Positions 44,056-52,600 of a stretch of DNA of 64,000 nucleotides are shown here, in pieces. The notes under the pieces were generated by a model. It was given only the letters and a program-made list of their open reading frames with translations, was not told the DNA's origin and ran no database searches. A program made the translations under genes and the position numbers. Numbering within the stretch: the stretch's first letter is position 1; every line of letters begins with the position of its first letter. Source of the stretch: an uncultured Stenotrophomonas sp. (lineage in GTDB: Bacteria > Pseudomonadota > Gammaproteobacteria > Xanthomonadales > Xanthomonadaceae); contig NZ_CAJYVQ010000008.1 of NCBI RefSeq assembly GCF_913778665.1, positions 248,001-312,000 of the forward strand, in the 5' to 3' direction.

Positions 44056-44078
44056 CGTTTGGCATCCGTGTAAACAAC

Positions 44079-44147
44079 CCACGCATGGCGTGGATCTACT
44101 GGCGCTCGCTCTCCATCCGGTAGCGCCGGGCCATGCCAGCCGGTTGT
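44079..44147. repeat. Two SMAG-type REP palindromes
   Basis: First unit CCACGC-ATG-GCGTGG-ATCTAC (44079-44099); second, with a GGTAG head and GCCGGGC-CAT-GCC arms, at about 44119-44147. They face each other across 20 bases. Confidence 0.6.
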
Positions 44148-44149
44148 TG

Positions 44150-44426
44150 GCGCAATCGACCACTCTCCACGCCTTCCTCGCAAACGCGCAATGCATCTTC
44201 TTGCATTCTGCAGTGAGGCAAGTTGCATTCAGTCGGATCATTGAGCCGCGTCGAGGAATGCGCTTAACAATCCGCGATTTAGGAATCGTTGAATGGATTC
44301 GTGACGGGTCGGATTTCTACCATTGTCTCCGTCGCCACTTTCCCACCCGGAAGTCGCGACGCTTCCCTTCCTCCTTCTCCTCCTGGGAGGGAAGCTCTCC
44401 CTTTACTGTCCGAGAGAGACAACCCG
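44150..44426 (+). promoter_or_regulatory. Fimbrial operon leader with phased TGCAT repeats
   Basis: This non-coding stretch is visibly more AT-rich than its surroundings. TGCAT occurs at 44192, 44202 and 44224; two of these are in identical TTGCATTC octamers 22 bases apart. The 10- and 22-base spacing puts them on one face of the helix. No convincing -35/-10 pair could be fixed. The ribosome site region before ATG 44427 is GAGAGA. Confidence 0.45.
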
Positions 44427-44933
44427 ATGAATGCCATTCTGAAGAAGGCCGCGCTCGCTGCAGCGCTGGTCACCGCGTCGCTGTCCGCGCACGCCGCCGA
44501 ATCCCACATCCAGGTCTACGCCGACGTCGACCTGACCCTGGCCCTGCTGAAGGAAGACGGCAGCGCGCTGCCCACCGAAGTGCGCCTGACCCATGTGCCG
44601 GGCCTGGGCCTGACCCCCCACACCGAGCGCGTGCGCATCTACACCAACGACGAAGACATGGACGTGGGCGTGCGTTTGATCACCGCGCCCAGCCTGGTGC
44701 GTACCGACGGCGCCGCACCGGCCGTGCCGCTCACCGTCAGCCTCATGGGGCGTGCGCTCACCGTGGCCGAGCAGGACTTCCTGGCTGCGGATCTTTATAG
44801 CGGTGCGCTGGAAGGCCATTCGGTTGTGATGGATCTCAATATCGGCCAGACCACCCGCGCCCCGTTGACCGTGGCCGGCAAGTACGAAGGCATGGTCAGC
44901 ATCGCGATGGTGCAGAAGGCCGGCACCCCGTAA
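44427..44933 (+). CDS. CS1-type fimbrial major subunit
   Basis: 168-residue pilin of the CS1/CFA/Cbl (alternate chaperone-usher) class. A Sec signal (MNAILKKAALAAALVTASLS, cleavage after AHA) precedes a mature protein with ESHIQVYADVDLTLALLKEDGSALP, which is the donor-strand-like N-terminus of the family, and a C-terminal GKYEGMVSIAMVQKA strand. No cysteines, as usual for this class. It heads the operon subunit-usher-tip-chaperone. The order differs from CooBACD, where the chaperone comes first. Confidence 0.88.
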   Translation: MNAILKKAALAAALVTASLSAHAAESHIQVYADVDLTLALLKEDGSALPTEVRLTHVPGLGLTPHTERVRIYTNDEDMDVGVRLITAPSLVRTDGAAPAVPLTVSLMGRALTVAEQDFLAADLYSGALEGHSVVMDLNIGQTTRAPLTVAGKYEGMVSIAMVQKAGTP

Positions 44934-44982
44934 CACCCTGTGCCGGCCCGCACGCCGGGCCGGCCTTTCCAGGCCATTCCCC

Positions 44983-47703
44983 ATGAAAGCCCACGCACCT
45001 GCCGTCACCCGGCTGGCGGTGGCGCTCGCCCTGTCGATGGCCACGCCGCTGGTCGCGGCACGCGGCGTCCCCGCCGGTTTCGAAGATCTGGTCGAAGGCC
45101 AGACCGAACAACTCGACATCCGCCTGTTCGGTCGCAGCGCCGGGCTGTCGCCCGTGCGCGTCACCCTGGAACACGTCCAGGTGGAAGACCCCGCGCGCGT
45201 GCTGCAGGCGCTTGACCTTCCCGCCGAGGCCCAGGCCGCACTGCTGTTGGCGCTGTCGCAGCCGCTGCCGCGCAACAGCCACCTGGCCTGCCGCTACGGC
45301 AGCGGCACCGCCGGCTGTGGCTATCTGGATCCGCCGGAAGACCCCGCGGCCGTGCGCGCGCTGTACGACGAAGGCGAGGGCGCACTGCGTCTGTTCGTGG
45401 CCCGGCAGTGGATCCGCGGCGAGCCGGCCAACGACCGCTTCCACCAGATCAGCCGCAACGCCGAAAACGCCTTTCTGCACCAGCAGACCCTCAATTTCAG
45501 CGGCGGCCGCGGCTATCAGGCGCTCACTGCGCAGGGTGCCGGCACGCTGGGCCTGTTCCAGCGCGGCCACGCCATGGTCGATTGGAACTTCAACAGCCAG
45601 CAGTACCGCGGTGGCCGCCGCCGCCAGGATTTCCAGTTCGACAATGCCTATTACCGCCACGACCTGGGCCAGCAGCACTACCTGCAGGCCGGGCGCATGG
45701 ACCGCCGCAACCTGTCCAGCCCGCTGGGCGGCACCTTCAGTTTCAGCATGCTGCCGATGGACCGCTTCCAGGGCCTGCGCGTGGGCACCACCCAGGCCTA
45801 CGTGGATGCAGAGAGCGCCGTGCAGGCCACGCCGCTCACCGTGCTGCTGGCGCGCGATGCCCGCGTGGATGCATTCGATGGCGAGCGCCTGCTGCAGACC
45901 TTCTACCTGCAGGCCGGCATCAACGAACTGGACACCCGCCGCTTTCCGTTTGGCAGCTACACCGTGATGCTGCGCATCTACGAAGACGGCGTGCTGGTGC
46001 GCAGCGAAGACGCGCCGTTCGACAAGGGCGGCAACTGGGCCAACGGCAGCGTGCAGTGGTTCCTGCAGGGCGGCCGCCGCAACGAGCGCCGCGATGATCG
46101 CTTCAACGATGAACTGGCGGCCATGGCCGGCCTGCGCGTGCCGCTGGGGCGCGATGCGGCAGTGACCGCCGGTGTGGCTGACCTCGGCGGCTTCAGCTAT
46201 GGCGAGCTGCGCCTGGACCTGCGCCGGCAGTTTGAGACCCAGGATATACGCGCCACCTTCAGCGGCCTGCGCGGCAGCGATGGCAGCAGTGGCCAGCAGC
46301 ATCAGCTGTCGTACCGCCGCCATGCGTCGTGGAATGTTTACCACCAGCGCCTGCGTGGGCAGGCCTGCCAGTTCAACGATGATGCGCGCGACCGCCTGGG
46401 CTGCGCCGATTCACTCAGTGCTTCGGTGTCGCTGCCACTGGCAGGCGGCAGTGCCTACTTGGCCTACACCAAGCGCCAGACCTGGAGCCGTGGCGCGCTG
46501 CTGCGCGACGAATGGGACGACCCCATGGCCGGCCTTGACCCGCTGCTGCCGTGGCAGCCGCGCTACCAGCGCGAACCACGGCAGAGCCGCACCTGGCAGG
46601 CCAGCTACAACCGCATGCAGCGCTGGCAGGAATTCAGCGTGTCCGCGCGCGTGGGCGTGTGGCAGCAGCACAGCCGCAGCCGCCTTAATGGCGATCGCGA
46701 CCGTGGTGTGTTCCTCAGCCTGTCCTTCAGCCGCCTGCAGCGCCGCGATATCGGCTCATCGCAGCGGCGCTACAGCGTGGACATGCGCCAGCCGCAGCAC
46801 GCGCGCCCGGAAGTGAACTACAGCGCCGCGCAGACCCTGCGCCAGGAAGTGGATACGCAGTTCCGCGAGGCCACGCTGGAAGTGCGTGGCAACAACAACG
46901 AACGCTACAGCGCCTCGCTGGGCGGACAGCTGCAGAACCGCCTGGGTCATACCTCGATGGCGGTGGCGCACTACGCGCAGCACGGCCGCGATGAGCTGTC
47001 CTACAGCGCCACGCACAGTTCCGGGCTGGCATTGAGCCGCCGCGGCTTCTACTGGGGCGGCGGCGTGGGCGCCGATGCCGGCCTGGCCGTGCAGGTAGAT
47101 ACGGTGGACGACCTGGAACTGACCGGCGTGGCCGCCGAACTGCAGGTGGGCGGCCTGCGCCGGCAGAAGCTGGCGCTGGGCGAGCGCCGCCTGCTGCCGC
47201 TGTCGGCCTACCAGTCGCACCGCGCCGAAGTGCAGGACGCCAGCGCCCTGGGCAGCGATGCCGCCATCCGCGTGAGCGGCGTGGGCGGCGCGCGCCCACT
47301 GTTCCTGGCGCCCGGCCGCCTGCTGCGCCTGCCGGTGCCGATCGAGGTGACCTACACCTTCATCGGCAACGCGCGCGACGTGGCCGGCGCGCCGCTGGGC
47401 GGCGCCCGCATCCTCAACGCACCGGTGCCCGGCACCGGCGCCAACGGCGGCTTCGTCGCCGATTTCCCGCGTCGCGAACGCACGCTCTACCTGCTGCAGG
47501 ACGACCGCCTGCTGCATTGCCCGCTGCAGGTGCGCGAGCGCCGCAGCGTGGTGATGCTGGTCGGCGCCGTGCACTGCGAACCGCTGGCCGTGGCCCAGCT
47601 GCCGGCGGAGATCCGCCAGCAGGCCCGCGTGACCCGGTTGCTGCAGGAACAGGCGCTGATGGCCGCCACGCCGCAGACCGCAGCAGCAGGAGGTGCGCCA
47701 TGA
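44983..47703 (+). CDS. Fimbrial outer-membrane usher (CooC/TcfC type)
   Basis: 906-residue usher. Signal peptide to about residue 26, then the N-terminal periplasmic domain, a beta-barrel with many alternating strands (ALGLFQRGHAMVDWNFNSQQYRGG onward), the plug-like segment TFYLQAGINELDTRRFPFGSYTVMLRIYEDG, and C-terminal domains ending in CxxxC-type pairs (LLHCPLQV, VHCEPLAV). It forms the assembly and secretion pore for the pilins. Long tyrosine/arginine-rich strands are typical. Its stop overlaps the tip gene by four bases (ATGA). Confidence 0.9.
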   Translation: MKAHAPAVTRLAVALALSMATPLVAARGVPAGFEDLVEGQTEQLDIRLFGRSAGLSPVRVTLEHVQVEDPARVLQALDLPAEAQAALLLALSQPLPRNSHLACRYGSGTAGCGYLDPPEDPAAVRALYDEGEGALRLFVARQWIRGEPANDRFHQISRNAENAFLHQQTLNFSGGRGYQALTAQGAGTLGLFQRGHAMVDWNFNSQQYRGGRRRQDFQFDNAYYRHDLGQQHYLQAGRMDRRNLSSPLGGTFSFSMLPMDRFQGLRVGTTQAYVDAESAVQATPLTVLLARDARVDAFDGERLLQTFYLQAGINELDTRRFPFGSYTVMLRIYEDGVLVRSEDAPFDKGGNWANGSVQWFLQGGRRNERRDDRFNDELAAMAGLRVPLGRDAAVTAGVADLGGFSYGELRLDLRRQFETQDIRATFSGLRGSDGSSGQQHQLSYRRHASWNVYHQRLRGQACQFNDDARDRLGCADSLSASVSLPLAGGSAYLAYTKRQTWSRGALLRDEWDDPMAGLDPLLPWQPRYQREPRQSRTWQASYNRMQRWQEFSVSARVGVWQQHSRSRLNGDRDRGVFLSLSFSRLQRRDIGSSQRRYSVDMRQPQHARPEVNYSAAQTLRQEVDTQFREATLEVRGNNNERYSASLGGQLQNRLGHTSMAVAHYAQHGRDELSYSATHSSGLALSRRGFYWGGGVGADAGLAVQVDTVDDLELTGVAAELQVGGLRRQKLALGERRLLPLSAYQSHRAEVQDASALGSDAAIRVSGVGGARPLFLAPGRLLRLPVPIEVTYTFIGNARDVAGAPLGGARILNAPVPGTGANGGFVADFPRRERTLYLLQDDRLLHCPLQVRERRSVVMLVGAVHCEPLAVAQLPAEIRQQARVTRLLQEQALMAATPQTAAAGGAP

Positions 47704-48839
47704 ACCGGCGTGGAGTGTGGGTGGTGATGGTGATGAGCGCGCTGATGGTGCTGGTGTGCGTGCCGAAGGCTTGGGGGCAGAGGCCGCCGGAGACGCATCC
47801 GGTGAGTACTACGCAGGACATCGTGATGACTTGGGATCGTTCTGCGATGCCGGGGGGAATTGAGTTGTGGGCGCCGAGGACACTGCTCGGCTATGACGAT
47901 GCAAATGCTGCGCGTGAGTACGGAGCGCTTCACTTAGTGTGTCAATCAGAAAGCAATTCTGAAAAAGGTCTGTGTCCAACTTTAGGTCAAAACATTGATC
48001 TCGTGGGAATTCATCAGATCCGCTTGAGCTTCACTGAGCGCAGGTCAAATCTCAGAACCGAGATCTCGCTCGATGGCGCTGTTCAACGAGCTATGTCCGG
48101 CCGAGCTTGCCTTGGAGATTTCTGGCAAAACGCTCTTTATGCGCCGTGGTCAAGCTATGGAGTGCGTTGCGCAAGCGATCTGCCCGCTGGCACGGGAGGG
48201 CAGCTCCGGTTGAGCGGCGAGGAAGTGGCGAAGCTGGTCGCTGGCCATTGGCAGGCAACTCTTGAGCTGGGCCTAATGACGCCGCGAAATGGAAATGTCG
48301 CCACATACATCTTCAACTTTGACTTCACCATTACCGACCACAATGCCGCATCCATCTATTTCCCCCAGTTCGAAAGCACCACCCCGCTCGTAAACCTCGA
48401 CGCCCGCTACGACCCCATCCAACAAACGGTGGGTGGTCGCACGGTCGTGGAGATGTGCCTCTACGACGGACTCGGCTCGCAAGCCTCCTACCTGGCCGTA
48501 ACCGCGCGCGATATCAGCCCGCGCTCGGCAGGCAACAGCGGCTTCTCGCTCTGGCACGACAGCAGTGGCAGTGATCCCAGCCAACGCCTGGATTACACGG
48601 TCACTCTGGATCACAACGGCGCACGCGTACCGCTCAGCAACGGCGTCGAAGAACAACTGACCGGTATCGACAGTTCGCAACTGCGGCTGGTGATGCTGCC
48701 CGGCATGAGCCAGCCGGTGTTCTGCGTGAACACGCCGATGACGCTGGACATGCCGCGCGTGCCGTCGACCTCCAAACGCTCAGGCATCTATTGGGGTGAC
48801 CTGCAGCTTGAACTCCGTGTGCCTGCCGGCACGCCCTGA
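47700..48839 (+). CDS. CblD/CfaE-like fimbrial tip protein
   Basis: 379-residue minor subunit with a signal peptide (VWVVMVMSALMVLVCVPKAWG). Two-domain layout of the CfaE/CooD tip adhesins: an N-terminal domain (to about residue 210) and a pilin-like C-terminal domain (LVNLDARYDPIQQTVGGRTVVEMCLYDG). Cysteine pairs are present. Residues about 60-157 (bases 47880-48170) are encoded by DNA visibly richer in A and T than the rest of the gene. The tip protein starts assembly and, in relatives, binds the receptor. Coupled to the usher. Confidence 0.85.
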   Translation: MNRRGVWVVMVMSALMVLVCVPKAWGQRPPETHPVSTTQDIVMTWDRSAMPGGIELWAPRTLLGYDDANAAREYGALHLVCQSESNSEKGLCPTLGQNIDLVGIHQIRLSFTERRSNLRTEISLDGAVQRAMSGRACLGDFWQNALYAPWSSYGVRCASDLPAGTGGQLRLSGEEVAKLVAGHWQATLELGLMTPRNGNVATYIFNFDFTITDHNAASIYFPQFESTTPLVNLDARYDPIQQTVGGRTVVEMCLYDGLGSQASYLAVTARDISPRSAGNSGFSLWHDSSGSDPSQRLDYTVTLDHNGARVPLSNGVEEQLTGIDSSQLRLVMLPGMSQPVFCVNTPMTLDMPRVPSTSKRSGIYWGDLQLELRVPAGTP

Positions 48840-48854
48840 TCCCAAGGAGATTCC

Positions 48855-49550
48855 ATGAAAGCCCTTGCCCTCTTCCTGTTGCCGCTGTCATTGCTGCTGG
48901 CGCTGCCCGCGCAGGCCAATCTGACCGTGCACCCCATGCGCTCGTCGGTGGACGCCAAGCGTGGCACGCAGATCCGCATCTACTCGCAATCCACAAAGCC
49001 GCAGTACATCCAGGCGTCGCTGAAGCGCATCGACGACGCGGCCGACCCCGGCGAGCACGAAGTAGACGTGGAATCCAGCGAAGCCGCCATCGCCATTACC
49101 CCCGGCAAGTTCGCGCTGGCCGGTGGCGGCAACCGCCTGATCCGGGTCATCCCGCTACAACCGGTGCAACAGGAAACCGCGTATCGCGTGTACTTCGAAG
49201 GCGTGCGTGGCCCGGAGGAATCTGGCGTGGATTCCACCGAGAGCGCGCAGGCCAACGTGGGCGTGAATCTGGTCTGGGGCGCACTGGTGAATGTGCTGCC
49301 CGCCGACGGCACCGTGCTGCCGCGCGTGCACGGCCGAACCCTGCGCAACGAAGGCACCCTGCGCCTGGGCATCACCAGCATCTCCGACTGCGAAGGCACG
49401 CGCTGCACCGCCCATGCGGTGTCGCGAAGCCTGTACCCGGGAAGCGAACTGACCCTGCCGTTCGAAGTGTTGCCCGGCCATAGCGTGCAGCTGCGCTACC
49501 GGCTCAGCCGCGATGGCTACCGCGAGCACGTACAGACCCTTTCCCCCTGA
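48855..49550 (+). CDS. Fimbrial periplasmic chaperone
   Basis: 231-residue chaperone of the CS1-type (CooB/CfaA/EcpB-like) group. Signal peptide MKALALFLLPLSLLLALPAQA, then an immunoglobulin-like domain beginning NLTVHPMRSSVDAKRGTQIRIYSQSTKPQYIQASLKRI and FALAGGGNRLIRVIPLQPVQQETAYRVYFEG, with the conserved basic residues that anchor pilin C-termini. A second domain carries a Cys pair (ISDCEGTRC). It holds pilins in a folding-competent state. AAGGAGA precedes the ATG. Confidence 0.9.
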   Translation: MKALALFLLPLSLLLALPAQANLTVHPMRSSVDAKRGTQIRIYSQSTKPQYIQASLKRIDDAADPGEHEVDVESSEAAIAITPGKFALAGGGNRLIRVIPLQPVQQETAYRVYFEGVRGPEESGVDSTESAQANVGVNLVWGALVNVLPADGTVLPRVHGRTLRNEGTLRLGITSISDCEGTRCTAHAVSRSLYPGSELTLPFEVLPGHSVQLRYRLSRDGYREHVQTLSP

Positions 49551-49619
49551 TCCCCACACCCCGCCGCGCGCAACGGTGCCGGCGGGTCGCGTTTCCTTCC
49601 ATTGTTAAGGAGAACCACC

Positions 49620-52600
49620 ATGAACAAGATCTACCGCAAACTCTGGTCCACCGCCCGGCAGTGCTGGGTGGTTGCCAGCGAACTGACCACCGCGCGTGGC
49701 AAGGCCGCACCTGCAACCCGCGTCGGTGCCAGCCCGATCCTGCTGGCGGCCCTTGCTGGTGCACTCGTGCTGCCAGGTGCACAGGCCTCGCACTTCCTGG
49801 GCTGCGACACAAGAGCCGGGGGCCAGCTGGTTCGCTGCGCGCCGTTCGCAGGACATACCGATGGCGTGAACTACGCCGATGCTGCCAACGGTAGCGAGAA
49901 CTACATGGGATTCGGCGCGGGCAACTACACTGACGGTTCCTACTCGACCAGCTTTGGCAACAGCAGCTATGCCAAGGGTGACTACGTGGCAGTGTTTGGT
50001 CACGGCGCCCGTACTACAGACGGCTATTCGGCCGTGTTTGGTGCCCGTGCGCTGGGTGACGGGTTGGGCACCAGCGCATTTGGCAACGATGCCAAAGCGC
50101 GCGGAAAGAACAGCCTTGCTTTCGGCAGTGGCGCGCAGACGGCCGATGGTGGGGGGGAAGATCGCATTGCCATCGGCGGCGATGCCCATGCTGGCAACAG
50201 CGGCTATACCGGTGCTATTTCCATTGGTGGCAGGGCCAGATCGACCTATGATGGTGTCTCCCTTGGCTTCCAGGCGAACGCACAGGCAGCTGGCGCCGTA
50301 GCACTGGGCAAGGGCGCGCAGGCACAGCAGACAGGTTCGGTAGCGTTGGGGCGCGATTCGATAGCCACGCAGACCGACACGGTCTCCGTTGGCAATGCAA
50401 CGAAGAAGCGCAGGATCGTCAATGTCGCCGATGGCGCAGTGAGCAGCAGCAGCTACGACGCGGTCAACGGTCGTACGCTGCAGCGCGAGAAGAACACGCT
50501 GAACGCCAGCATTGGAACGGTGCGCACCGCTGCCAGCACCGCCAAGACGGCTGCCGACAACGCACGGTCGGTCGCAGACCGCGCGCTGGCGCAGGCCACC
50601 ACCAACGGCTATGCCGTGGCCACGGGCTCGCCCATCACTGATACCAACAAGGCTACCGCCAGCGGCGACGTGTCGGTGGCGATGGGGCATTCGGCACGCG
50701 CCGAGGGTTTGGCGGCCGCCGCATTCGGCAACGGCGCAAAGGCGCTGGCCAACAATGCCATCGCCATGGGTAGCGTGGCCGAGGCCAGCGGCGCCCATGC
50801 CATGGCACTGGGTGGCAACAGCAAGGCGACCCACGACAATTCCGTCGCGCTGGGTGAGCGTTCGGTTACCACCGGGACCGACCAGATTTCGGTGGGCAAC
50901 GCCACGTTGAAGCGCAACATCGTCAATGTGAAGGATGGCCGCCTGGCCGCTGGCAGCAGCGAGGTTGTCACGGGCAACCAGCTGCATGCCACCAACACGC
51001 AGGTCAATGCGGTGAAAGCCCGCTTGGACGCCGCTGCCGTGGCATTGGGCAGTGCCGCGGCCGCTGAGGGCGGTGGTGCAAGTGCCAGTGCCGCGCTCGG
51101 ATCCGGCGCCAAGGCGTACAACAGCAACGGCATCGCGCTGGGTGCCGACGCACGTGCCAATGTCGATGCCGCAGGCAACAAGAGCACGGGCACCGGGGGC
51201 GTGGCGTTGGGCGCAAACAGCCGCAGCGGGAATGGGGCTGTCGCTGCCGGCCTGCGTGCATCTGCGGTTGGCGACCGCGCTGTGGCGATGGGTAACGGTG
51301 CTGCAGCCGACGCCACGCACGCCACTGCCGTGGGACACAACGCGGTGGCCAGTGCCAACCAGTCGACCGCAATCGGTAGGGAGTCAGCTGCTTCAGGTTC
51401 GTTCTCAACCGCACTCGGAAACATTGCCAAAGCAAGCGGTGCCAGTGCGGTCGCCTTGGGAGACCGTGCCCAGGCAACGCATGCTGGCAGTGTGGCCCTG
51501 GGCAATGGCTCAGTCACCACAGGCAACAACCAGGTGTCAGTTGGCACCACCACCAGCCAGCGGAAGATCGTCAATGTGGGCGATGGCGCGTTGAACGCCA
51601 CCAGTACCGATGCGGTGACCGGCCGCCAGTTGCACGACACTAACCAGCGCATGAGCGGTCTGGTGAAGCAGGCATCGGCCAGCGGTAACCTCTACCTGGG
51701 TGCGGAGAACACCGGCAATGTACTGACGGTGAGCAACAAGGACGGCGGCAAGCGCTATCTCAATGGCGTGCAGAACGCCACGCTCAGCGCATCCAGCAGC
51801 GATGCCGTGACCGGCCAGCAGCTGTTTGCCACCAACAACAACGTAACCACCGCACAGGACACCGCGACGGCAGCGCGGACCGCTGCCGGTAACGCCCAGA
51901 CCACGGCCAACGCGGCAGTGGCAAAGGCCGATGCGCTGGGCGGCTTGGTAAGCCAGGTATCTGCCACCGGCAACGTGCGCGTGGGTGGTGAGAACACCGG
52001 CACGACCCTGGATATTCGCAACAAGTCCAATGCCAACCGCAAGCTGAGCGGCGTGGCCGATGCCGCGCTCAATGGCACCAGCACCGAAGCGGTGACCGGG
52101 CGTCAGCTCAATACCACGAACACCAATGTGACTACGGCCCAGAACACCGCCACGGCGGCGCAGACTGCGGCAGGCACGGCACAGACCACGGCCAATTCCG
52201 CCGTGGCCAAGGCCGATGCGCTGGGTGGTCTGGTCAGCCAGGTGTCGGGCAGCGGCAACGTGCGCCTCGGTAGTGAGAATACGGGCAATGTCGTGGATGT
52301 GGCCAACAAGAACGGCGGCAAGCGTCGGGTCTACAACATCGCCGATGGCGTTGTATCGCGTGGCAGCACGGATGCGGTGACTGGTAGCCAGTTGTTCGCG
52401 ACGAACGAGCTGGTGCGGGTGCAAGGCGAAGCGCTGACCGCACATGACGGACGCATTGCTGACAACCGCAGCGAGCTGCAGAAGCTGCGCGGAGAGTTCG
52501 ACAACTTCGATCCTGATCTGGACGGCGTAGTGAAGTTTGATGCCGATGGCCATGTGGATGTGGCAGGCGGCAAGGTGAAAGGTGTTGCTGCGGGGGATAT

